From assembly GCA_003566395.1 (NCBI GenBank), contig PXDL01000088.1, forward strand, positions 1 through 5,247: a stretch of 5,247 nucleotides of DNA, in the 5' to 3' direction. The notes under the pieces are model-generated. The model saw only the letters and a list, made by a program, of their open reading frames with translations. It ran no database searches and was not told the origin of the DNA. The first letter of the stretch is position 1; each line of letters begins with the position of its first letter. The position numbers and the translations under genes are program-made. The DNA comes from Balneolia bacterium. Lineage in GTDB: Bacteria > Bacteroidota > Rhodothermia > Balneolales > Cyclonatronaceae. This document shows, piece by piece, positions 1-5,247 of this stretch.

Positions 1-704
1 GCAATATGCATAAACCCGAAATTTCTTTTCCTGGCAGCCGGCTCTATATTCAGCCCCTTCATGGCCGCCTCAATAGCCAGTGTACCGGAACCGCACATTG
101 GATTAACAAAATGCATGCCGGGCTTCCACCGGGTTTCGGTCACAAGAGCCGCGCCCAGACTCTCCTGCATGGGCGCTTCGGTATTGGCTACACGATATCC
201 TCTGCGCGATAACGACTCGCCCGAGGTATCCATGAAAATGCGGGCCGTGGATTCATCCCAGTACAAAAAAACCACCGCTCTGTTCAGGTCGGAGCCTGCA
301 TCAGGGCGACGGCCGGTTTTTTCCCGAATACGATCCACAATCGCATCCTTACAGCGAAGATTGGCAAATTGCGTATTCCGGATAGCAGGATGATTCACCC
401 TGGAGGTAACGGCTACATACCCGCGGGAATCTATCCAGTTTTCCCAGTCTATGGATTTCAGCCAGGTATAAAGTTCATCGGGATCCGATGCCTTTGTTTC
501 CCCCAGCATATAGTGCACGCGGTGTGCGATTCTGAGATTCAGATTCAGTCTGATGCAGTCGTTCAGGCTTCCCTTCAGCTCAAGACCTGTTTCTCTTACC
601 GTGTCCGCCTCAAAACCCAGCGCTTCGGTTTCCTGCTTCAGATAAGGAGCAAGCTGTTTGGGACATGAAAGGGTGATGACCGAGGTACGGGTGAAATCTG
701 CCAT
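1..704 (-). CDS. rlmL: RlmL-like THUMP-domain 23S rRNA (guanine-N2) methyltransferase, 3' part cut by window edge
   Basis: The minus strand is open from an ATG at 704-702 to the left edge, giving 234 residues of the N-terminal part. Residues 1-40 resemble the RlmL N-terminal ferredoxin-like region, and about 45-160 form a THUMP RNA-binding domain, including the family-typical NTQFANLRCKDAIVDRIREK stretch near 110-129. The SAM-binding motif I, NPMCGSGTLAIEAA, is at 201-214 and is followed by the expected NFGF around 228-231. In E. coli the homologous domain of RlmKL makes m2G2445 in 23S rRNA. Whether a fused RlmK domain follows cannot be seen; Bacteroidota homologues are usually the short single-enzyme form. 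The catalytic NPPY/NPPF-type motif lies outside the window. An ATG at 720-718 is in another frame and is not the start. No Shine-Dalgarno sequence is visible. The gene is transcribed divergently from the phosphatase gene. The family assignment is secure; the exact target guanine is inferred. Confidence 0.88.
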   Translation of the reverse strand, partial: MADFTRTSVITLSCPKQLAPYLKQETEALGFEADTVRETGLELKGSLNDCIRLNLNLRIAHRVHYMLGETKASDPDELYTWLKSIDWENWIDSRGYVAVTSRVNHPAIRNTQFANLRCKDAIVDRIREKTGRRPDAGSDLNRAVVFLYWDESTARIFMDTSGESLSRRGYRVANTEAPMQESLGAALVTETRWKPGMHFVNPMCGSGTLAIEAAMKGLNIEPAARKRNFGFMHI

Positions 705-858
705 AGAAAATGGTAACCATATTTAGATGTTTGATCAGCATTAAAATACTAAAAAGCCAGATTCCCTCTGCCTGCCGGTTCTGTTGAATTATATTCCTCA
801 AACACTATCGAATTACCTATCTTTAGGCTTACACACCGTTCACGCTCAATCCCGGGCT
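705..858. promoter_or_regulatory. Divergent intergenic region, probable promoters for both flanking operons
   Basis: This AT-richer gap lies between two divergently read genes, so at least one promoter in each direction is expected. On the plus strand, TATCTTTA at 818-825 matches seven of eight positions of the Bacteroidota -7 element TAnnTTTG. It would place transcription start near 830, about 28 bases before the phosphatase ATG. I see no good -33 TTG at the usual distance, so the match is only suggestive. On the minus strand the AT-rich run around 732-750 is the likeliest promoter zone for the methyltransferase gene, but no clear element stands out. Confidence 0.35.
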
Positions 859-1386
859 ATGAAAACGCTTTATCTTCTGCGTCACTGTAAATCCGACTGG
901 TCTGAAGCCATGCAGCGCGATTTTGACCGACCGCTCAACGATCGCGGCCGCGAAAATGCACCGCTTGTTTGTGCTTTACTGAAAAATGAGCTCCCGTTTC
1001 CGGGCACTCACCTTGCCATATCTCCGGCCAAACGCACGCGCCAAACCATTGAACCGCTAATCTCCGCCTGGGGCGAAGCACAGAAAAACCGCATCGACTG
1101 GAATGAATCGCTTTACGAGAGCGGACTGAACGAATATCTGACGGTTATCCGAAGTACACCCGACGAGGCCGAAACCCTGCTGATAGTCGGTCACAACCCG
1201 TCTGTGCAGCACACTACTGAATATCTGGTATCCGGCCGCCGTCTCGACGACCTTGTTCATGTGGGTACGGGTACGCTTTTGTGCCTGCCGATGAATATCA
1301 GAAGCTGGAAACAGGCCGCTGCCGACTGTGCCGTTCTGAAATGGATGATCAGTCCCAAACTGCTAAAAAAAGCGAGTAAATTATGA
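859..1386 (+). CDS. sixA: SixA-type histidine phosphatase (phosphohistidine phosphatase family)
   Basis: This is a 175-residue cytoplasmic protein of the histidine phosphatase (phosphoglycerate mutase-like) superfamily, in the short SixA branch. Visible family features are LLRHCKSDWS at residues 6-15 with catalytic His9 flanked by Arg8, DFDRPLNDRGRENA at 21-34, SPAKRTRQT at 55-63, the LYES acid region near 86-89, and VGHNPS at 110-115 with the second catalytic histidine, His112. The C-terminal WMISP resembles the WQMSP end of E. coli SixA. E. coli SixA acts on phosphohistidine proteins (ArcB and, in later work, the nitrogen phosphotransferase NPr); the substrate here is unknown. The usual RHAKS motif is RHCKS, with a cysteine beside the catalytic histidine. 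The start at 859 is chosen because family similarity begins with MKTLYLLRH; a TTG at 784 would add 25 unrelated residues. No strong ribosome binding site is visible. Its stop overlaps the next start (ATGA, 1383-1386), implying co-transcription and coupled translation. Confidence 0.88.
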   Translation: MKTLYLLRHCKSDWSEAMQRDFDRPLNDRGRENAPLVCALLKNELPFPGTHLAISPAKRTRQTIEPLISAWGEAQKNRIDWNESLYESGLNEYLTVIRSTPDEAETLLIVGHNPSVQHTTEYLVSGRRLDDLVHVGTGTLLCLPMNIRSWKQAAADCAVLKWMISPKLLKKASKL

Positions 1387-2234
1387 ATCAGCTGCGGGAC
1401 AACATCCCCAATAATCCGATGCGAACGCTCAACGACCTGCGCCTTGCCGTTCTTATCGATGCCGATAATATTTCCCATCAGCACGTGCACGGCATGATGC
1501 AGGAAGTCACCCGTTACGGCACGCCCACCTTCAAACGAATTTACGGCGACTGGACCCAGCCTCATGTAACCGGATGGAAGTCGATTCTTCTGGAACAGGC
1601 CATCACACCGATTCAGCAGTACGGCTATACCAAAGGGAAAAACGCCACCGATTCGGCTATGATCATCGATGCGATGGATATTCTCTACTCCGGCAAAGTG
1701 GACGGGTTTTGTATTATTTCAAGCGACAGCGATTTCACGCGCCTGGTAACACGGCTGCGGGAAGCCGGCATGAAAGTCATCGGGATGGGCGAAAAAAAGA
1801 CGCCCAAACCTTTTATCGTTGCATGCGACAAGTTTATTTACATCGAGGTCATCAGCGAGCAATATGAATCCGATACCGAAGATGATTCTTCAGCAGATCA
1901 GAAGCCGTCGGATTCCAAAACCGGAAGTACGGCTCAAAAATCCAGGTCGGCCCGCGCGAAAAGCAAAAAGAAAAAACACACCGTTGAATCATCGATGCGC
2001 AGGTTGATACAATCGAGCGTGTCCGATGTGGCCGACGAAGACGGCTGGGCTTTTCTGGGTGAAGTCGGGAACATGATTCTCAAAAAAGAGCCCTCTTTCG
2101 ATCCCCGTAACTACGGCTTCAGCAAACTCACGCCTCTGCTTAAAGATTTAAAACTCTTTGAGTTCGATGTGCGACAGCCCGGCGGTTCCAATGTGAAGCA
2201 CATTTTTGTGAGAGACAAAAACACCGGAACCTGA
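1383..2234 (+). CDS. NYN-domain (LabA/DUF88) putative RNase with C-terminal OST-HTH/LOTUS domain
   Basis: This 283-residue protein has two domains. Residues about 18-157 form a NYN (PIN-like nuclease fold) domain: LAVLIDADNI at 21-30 with Asp26 and Asp28, KNATDSAMIIDAMDILYSG at 86-104 with Asp90 and Asp96, and IISSDSDFTRLVTRLREAGM at 111-130 with Asp115 and Asp117. The acidic metal-binding set is therefore intact. Residues about 160-200 are a low-complexity linker, acidic first and then lysine/arginine-rich. Residues about 201-278 form an OST-HTH/LOTUS domain with the hallmark FDPRNYGFSKLTPLLKDL at 239-256. NYN domains are predicted and in some cases shown to cleave RNA (for example MARF1), and LOTUS domains bind RNA or partner proteins, so a cytoplasmic RNA-processing role is inferred; no target is known. 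The start overlaps the phosphatase stop by ATGA; a weak GAG at 1374-1376 may help initiation. Met13 is an alternative start that would keep all of the NYN core. Family assignment is strong and biological role is open. Confidence 0.9.
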   Translation: MNQLRDNIPNNPMRTLNDLRLAVLIDADNISHQHVHGMMQEVTRYGTPTFKRIYGDWTQPHVTGWKSILLEQAITPIQQYGYTKGKNATDSAMIIDAMDILYSGKVDGFCIISSDSDFTRLVTRLREAGMKVIGMGEKKTPKPFIVACDKFIYIEVISEQYESDTEDDSSADQKPSDSKTGSTAQKSRSARAKSKKKKHTVESSMRRLIQSSVSDVADEDGWAFLGEVGNMILKKEPSFDPRNYGFSKLTPLLKDLKLFEFDVRQPGGSNVKHIFVRDKNTGT

Positions 2235-2329
2235 CCCACCTGTTCCGCACATCCGGGTGCTCTGATTCGGCTTCATCCCAATAATGTTGGGTATAAACAG
2301 TTACTCAGTATTGATATGATTTGATTTGT

Positions 2330-2343
2330 CCGTCCCCGGACGG
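2330..2343. repeat. Short perfect inverted repeat in the leader of the RNase D gene
   Basis: CCGTCC at 2330-2335 and GGACGG at 2338-2343 are perfect inverted arms separated by CC. The site lies 21 bases before the chosen ATG of the exonuclease gene. TTGATTTG at 2321-2328, directly upstream, resembles the Bacteroidota -7 element TAnnTTTG in seven of eight positions, so the repeat would fall at or just after the transcription start. It could be an operator or a small leader hairpin, or it could be chance: the arms are only six bases long and the two-base loop is too tight to form fully as RNA. Confidence 0.3.
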
Positions 2344-2364
2344 CAACTTGTTTTAACGTATTCT

Positions 2365-3540
2365 ATGATTCATTACATCGACACTAAAACCGATTACGAA
2401 AGGCTTCTTTCACAGCTCAGACAGACCGACGAAACCGCCATCGATCTTGAGTTCGATAAAAACCATTACCGCTACGGCTTCAACCTCTGCCTGATACAGC
2501 TCATGGCCGGAGAAGACTGTTACCTGATCGATCCGCTTTCTCCGGAAATCGACATTTCCCTCCTTTTCCCTGTTCTTGAAGATGCAGCTGTTCCCAAACT
2601 ATGCTTTTCATTTGGTGAGGACATCCGCCTGCTTCAGCTAAACGGATGCAAACCGAAAAACATAGTGGACCTGAGTATCATTGCCAGTCTGCTGAATTAT
2701 CCTACGCTTTCGCTTACGAATCTGCTTGATGAAGCCCTGGGCGTTAAATCTTCCAAAAGCACACAGCAAAGCAACTGGTTTAGTCGTCCGCTAAAACCCG
2801 AGCAAAAACAGTATGCCGCCGAAGATGTGCTCCATCTTTCCGCCCTGCACGACAAACTCATGTCTATGGCCGAGAAAAAAGAAATTCTCGAGTGGATCAA
2901 ACAGGAAAACAGCGTCTGGGAAACGGGCGATTTTACGGTCTCCGACACCAACGATTATCTCAAGGATAAAGACAAAAAGGGGCTGTCTGAAACGCAGTGG
3001 CACATTTTTTCGAAGCTGATGGATTACCGGGAAAAGCTGGCGGAAGAGCGGAATCGGCCGACGTATAAAGTGCTCGATAAATCGTTTTTATTTGCGATAG
3101 CCAAACAACCTTCCCACGTTCAAAGCTGGAGCAATGCCCGAGGAATGCATCCGGGAATCAGAAATCAGAAGACCGGTACTATTGCGGCTGAAATCGTGGA
3201 CGATGCCGTACGGGAGGCACGTGAGATCGGTCTTTCCCAAACCAATCCTGCCGAGAAGCCTTTAAACAAAGATAAACTGGCCTCTATCCGAAGAATGCGT
3301 AACCTCATACGTTCACTCAAGCGTGATCTGTTCACTCCTGTTAAGAATATGATCGCCAAAGATTACGGCGAACATACCGCCGCTTTTATTGTGAACAACC
3401 GCCTCATTGAAGCCTACGCCACCGATCAGACCGAAGACATCCTTCCCTATAAAAAAGATCTGATCGAGTACACCGCCTCTTCGATCGGTATGGACGTGTA
3501 CGGATCTGTGGATGAGATTAAATCAGGGCGGCCAGGCTGA
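2365..3540 (+). CDS. rnd: RNase D-like 3'-5' exonuclease (DEDDy) with HRDC domain
   Basis: This 391-residue protein matches RNase D in length and domain order. Residues 1-170 hold the DEDDy exonuclease core: Exo I AIDLEF at 25-30 (Asp27, Glu29) followed by GFNLCLIQL, Exo II FGEDIRLL at 83-90 (Asp86), and Exo III YAAEDV at 150-155 with Tyr150 and Asp154 in the Tyr-x3-Asp spacing. SNWFSRPLKPEQKQYAAEDV at 136-155 corresponds to the conserved DWSxRPLxxxQxxYAAxDV of the family. An HRDC domain spans about 208-287, and 300-375 may be a second, degenerate HRDC-like domain, as in E. coli RNase D. The family trims tRNA and other small-RNA 3' ends using two metal ions. The ATG at 2365 is preferred because the RNase D-like start MIHYIDTKTDYE begins there; a TTG at 2326 in the same frame adds 13 unconserved residues. 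No Shine-Dalgarno is present. The gene follows the NYN-LOTUS gene by 130 bases, so it may have its own promoter. Confidence 0.9.
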   Translation: MIHYIDTKTDYERLLSQLRQTDETAIDLEFDKNHYRYGFNLCLIQLMAGEDCYLIDPLSPEIDISLLFPVLEDAAVPKLCFSFGEDIRLLQLNGCKPKNIVDLSIIASLLNYPTLSLTNLLDEALGVKSSKSTQQSNWFSRPLKPEQKQYAAEDVLHLSALHDKLMSMAEKKEILEWIKQENSVWETGDFTVSDTNDYLKDKDKKGLSETQWHIFSKLMDYREKLAEERNRPTYKVLDKSFLFAIAKQPSHVQSWSNARGMHPGIRNQKTGTIAAEIVDDAVREAREIGLSQTNPAEKPLNKDKLASIRRMRNLIRSLKRDLFTPVKNMIAKDYGEHTAAFIVNNRLIEAYATDQTEDILPYKKDLIEYTASSIGMDVYGSVDEIKSGRPG

Positions 3541-3544
3541 TCAA

Positions 3545-4642
3545 TCAAATCGGTATGAACCGAAGCTGCATCACCAGCACGACCGCATGAGAGCTTAATC
3601 CGCCCGGATTGCTTTCTCCCAGATTGTAATTGAGATAAAACCGCGCAATTTCCCGGTTCTCATGGAAAACGTAACGCGTTACGCCCAGGGTGATGCTGTC
3701 CCGGTCAAAACGATCCGCCCCTCTGAATACCCCGCCCTGTCCAGGCTTCTGAACGAACTGATCAAAACGGGCCAGTACATGCCACTCGCGGGTAATACCA
3801 TATCCTGCTTCGGCATAAAAGCCGTGAAGATCATACTCGTCGTCTTGGTTCAGCGCAACGCCACGGCTTCCGTCGTGCACATCCATACGCATATATTCAA
3901 ACTGGGTGTACAGACGGTCGGCAAGGATATTTTCGGAATGAAACCTCAGCGACCACGACGTCCGGTCGATATCGAAAGGATCGCTTCCGCTCTGCACCAC
4001 ATTCCGCTGCTGGTTGGTGGAAATGTGTCCGCCAAGGGTGATGCCGTCCGTAATCGTATAGTCCAGGCGTACCCCGTACAGCCCGCCGAAGGCATCCCGC
4101 TCGCTGATTTGTGTACCGGCCTGTGTAAAGCGTCCGGCTCCGTTTCCGGCGTGGATACCGTACCAGAGTCCGTTCCAGGAGCCGTGGACCATTACCCCGA
4201 TATCACGGAACGCATCGTAGCCCATCCCGGATGCAAGCGCCGTGGTAACGCCGGGGCGCTCATAAAAAAAGAGGCGCGAGGAGACCAGCCGTGCCGTATC
4301 GAACGACTGCCCCGGCATGATGAACTGACCGGCTCTGAAGTTCAGCCAGGGCCGAATCCGGGCATCCATGTGGAAATCGAGCAGCACGTTAGATCCCCCG
4401 GCAAAATCGAGCCAGGTTGTGGCGCTGAAGGTTTCATTAATGGTGCCGCGGGCCGTTAAGCGCGATCGCCTCAGCCTGAACCCGTTTGTCCGGGCTTCCA
4501 GGTTTTCACCAAGCTCTGTTTTTTGATCTGCTATATACCAGGTTTGTATATAGCCGCCCACATCAAGGCTGATCTGGGCATGAACGGAACCGGAGAAAAT
4601 TCCGGCCATCACAACTGCGAAGAGAATTAATAATTTTCCCAT
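3545..4642 (-). CDS. Outer-membrane porin of the phosphate-selective porin O/P (OprO/OprP) type
   Basis: This 365-residue protein starts with a signal peptide: MGK, a hydrophobic core at about 4-17 and a probable signal peptidase I site after VHA at 20-22, leaving Gln23 as the mature N-terminus. The rest alternates in the manner of amphipathic beta-strands. Typical porin O/P stretches are FRLRRSRLTARGTINETFSA at 55-74, FRAGQFIMPGQSF at 102-114, GFYAEAGYGITREWHVLARF at 274-293, and the closing strands ITLGVTRYVFHENREIARFY at 317-336 and VVLVMQLRFI at 354-363. It ends in Ile rather than the classical terminal Phe. The family forms trimeric anion-permeable channels; OprP and OprO prefer phosphate or polyphosphate, but specificity here cannot be read from sequence, and nothing shows a phosphate binding ladder. 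The gene lies 34 bases downstream of a divalent-anion symporter gene on the same strand, suggesting one transcript and coupled uptake of an anion. Its stop is four bases from the converging RNase D stop. Confidence 0.85.
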   Translation of the reverse strand: MGKLLILFAVVMAGIFSGSVHAQISLDVGGYIQTWYIADQKTELGENLEARTNGFRLRRSRLTARGTINETFSATTWLDFAGGSNVLLDFHMDARIRPWLNFRAGQFIMPGQSFDTARLVSSRLFFYERPGVTTALASGMGYDAFRDIGVMVHGSWNGLWYGIHAGNGAGRFTQAGTQISERDAFGGLYGVRLDYTITDGITLGGHISTNQQRNVVQSGSDPFDIDRTSWSLRFHSENILADRLYTQFEYMRMDVHDGSRGVALNQDDEYDLHGFYAEAGYGITREWHVLARFDQFVQKPGQGGVFRGADRFDRDSITLGVTRYVFHENREIARFYLNYNLGESNPGGLSSHAVVLVMQLRFIPI

Positions 4643-4647
4643 GATAC

Positions 4648-4653
4648 ATCACC
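4648..4653 (-). promoter_or_regulatory. Shine-Dalgarno-like ribosome binding site of the porin gene
   Basis: Read on the minus strand, GGTGAT lies five bases before the porin ATG. It is complementary to the common bacterial 16S anti-Shine-Dalgarno end (it is part of GGAGGTGAT). It supports the start at 4642. It stands out because the other starts seen in this window lack such a match. Confidence 0.55.
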
Positions 4654-4676
4654 AAAAATAATAGCGTTCAAGTCTG

Positions 4677-5247
4677 TTACTGCGGAAGCCCTTCAACTTC
4701 TTTCATCCAGTCGGGAAGTTGTGTCAGGTCGATATCCCAGATCAGAGGAAGAACGAAGACGGTTACAAGTACAATAATGATTACCCCGATGATATTGAGC
4801 CAGATTCCGGCCCGCGCCATTTGGGGTATGGTAACAAAGCTGCTGCCGAACACCACCGCATTCGGAGGCGTGGCAACAGGGAGCATGAAAGCGAAAGACG
4901 CGGCTACGGTTGCCCCAATCATTAGTCCGTAGGGGTGCACGCTCATCGCCAGTGCCATACTGGCAAGGATGGGCATCAGCATGGTGGCCGTGGCGGTATT
5001 TGAGGTTACCTCGGTCAGTAATATCGTGAGCAGGGCCACGGCAAAAATCAGAATGATGAGGTTGTACCCCGACAAGAAGATGAGCGACTGGGCGATCCAT
5101 GCTGCGAGGCCGGTTTGGCTGAACCCATGCGCCAGGGCAAGCCCGCCCCCGAACAAAACCACGATTCCCCAGGGGATACTGACGGCGGTTTTCCAGTCGA
5201 GCAGAAATACGCCTTTCTTATAATCGGAAGGAATCAGAAAAAGAACC
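4677..5247 (-). CDS. SLC13/DASS-family sodium:divalent anion symporter, C-terminal part (N-terminus beyond window edge)
   Basis: The minus strand is open from the right edge to a TAA at 4679-4677 and gives the last 189 residues of an inner-membrane transporter; family members are usually about 450-500 residues, so roughly 60 percent is missing. Numbering from the first visible residue, WGIVVLFGGGLALAHGF is at 26-42, the conserved TEVTSNTATATMLMPI with the SNT sodium/substrate motif is at 78-93, and SFAFMLPVATPPNAVVFGSS at 117-136 matches the SLC13 sodium:dicarboxylate/sulfate symporter signature. A last hydrophobic segment spans about 148-170, and the tail ends in LPQ. The family imports C4-dicarboxylates, citrate or sulfate with sodium; the visible PVATPPNA form favours sodium-coupled carboxylate carriers such as VcINDY, but the substrate is not decided by the sequence. 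The porin gene follows after 34 bases on the same strand, so the permease is probably the upstream gene of an uptake operon. The start codon and promoter lie outside the window. Confidence 0.88.
   Translation of the reverse strand, partial: VLFLIPSDYKKGVFLLDWKTAVSIPWGIVVLFGGGLALAHGFSQTGLAAWIAQSLIFLSGYNLIILIFAVALLTILLTEVTSNTATATMLMPILASMALAMSVHPYGLMIGATVAASFAFMLPVATPPNAVVFGSSFVTIPQMARAGIWLNIIGVIIIVLVTVFVLPLIWDIDLTQLPDWMKEVEGLPQ

Noticed and set aside
710..720. Near-palindrome ATGGTaACCAT before the methyltransferase start
   Set aside because: Five-base arms around one centre base, single copy; there is no second site or recognised regulator motif to support an operator.
610..801. 63-codon minus-strand open frame crossing the methyltransferase start
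   Set aside because: It overlaps the real methyltransferase reading frame and the divergent promoter region, and its product shows no recognisable features.
784..858. Upstream TTG start giving the phosphatase 25 extra residues
   Set aside because: The family begins at MKTLYLLRH; the extra residues match nothing, and they would cover the likely promoter.
2247..2260. GCAC-atccgg-GTGC inverted repeat just after the NYN-LOTUS stop
   Set aside because: Four-base arms with no T-tract are expected by chance at this length.
2277..2291. Hairpin CCCAA-taatg-TTGGG after the NYN-LOTUS gene as a terminator
   Set aside because: The stem is only five pairs and is followed by TATAAAC rather than a T-tract, so it is too weak to call an intrinsic terminator.
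3662..4459. Long 265-codon open frame on the plus strand, antisense to the porin gene
   Set aside because: The opposite strand encodes a porin with signal peptide and family motifs over the whole stretch; the antisense product resembles no family I recognise and has no domain pattern or own ribosome binding site. It is a by-product of porin codon use.
4693..5100. 135-codon minus-strand frame inside the symporter gene
   Set aside because: The symporter frame holds membrane segments and the SLC13 signature; this frame is histidine- and arginine-rich without domain features and is a shadow.

Overview
The window carries five protein genes and is almost entirely coding. I see no rRNA, tRNA, CRISPR array, insertion sequence or phage gene. 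Base composition is moderate, with no abrupt change between genes. Most starts lack a clear Shine-Dalgarno sequence, and the OprO/OprP-type porin, the RNase D style and the NYN-LOTUS protein together suggest a Bacteroidota-group bacterium, possibly Balneolota or a relative. That placement is an inference from gene content and is only moderately secure. The porin with its signal peptide shows a diderm (Gram-negative) cell.

Left part (1-704, minus strand): the N-terminal 234 residues of an RlmL-like THUMP-domain 23S rRNA guanine-N2 methyltransferase; the gene runs off the left edge. A short divergent gap (705-858) separates it from a plus-strand block. That block holds a SixA-type histidine phosphatase (859-1386), a NYN-nuclease/LOTUS protein (1383-2234) that overlaps it by ATGA, and, after a 130-base gap, an RNase D-like DEDDy exonuclease with an HRDC domain (2365-3540).

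Right part (minus strand): a phosphate-selective-type outer-membrane porin (3545-4642) whose stop lies only four bases from the RNase D stop, preceded by the C-terminal 189 residues of an SLC13/DASS divalent-anion symporter (4677-5247), which runs off the right edge. The 34-base spacing suggests that the permease and porin are co-transcribed and act as inner- and outer-membrane steps of anion uptake.

Functionally, the left two thirds are dominated by RNA-acting proteins (rRNA methylation, a NYN RNase-fold protein, RNase D), with a phosphohistidine phosphatase translationally coupled to the NYN-LOTUS protein. The right third is a transport unit. All five genes belong to known families. The most noteworthy points are the SixA/NYN-LOTUS coupling and the porin/permease pairing; I did not find evidence for a wholly new system.
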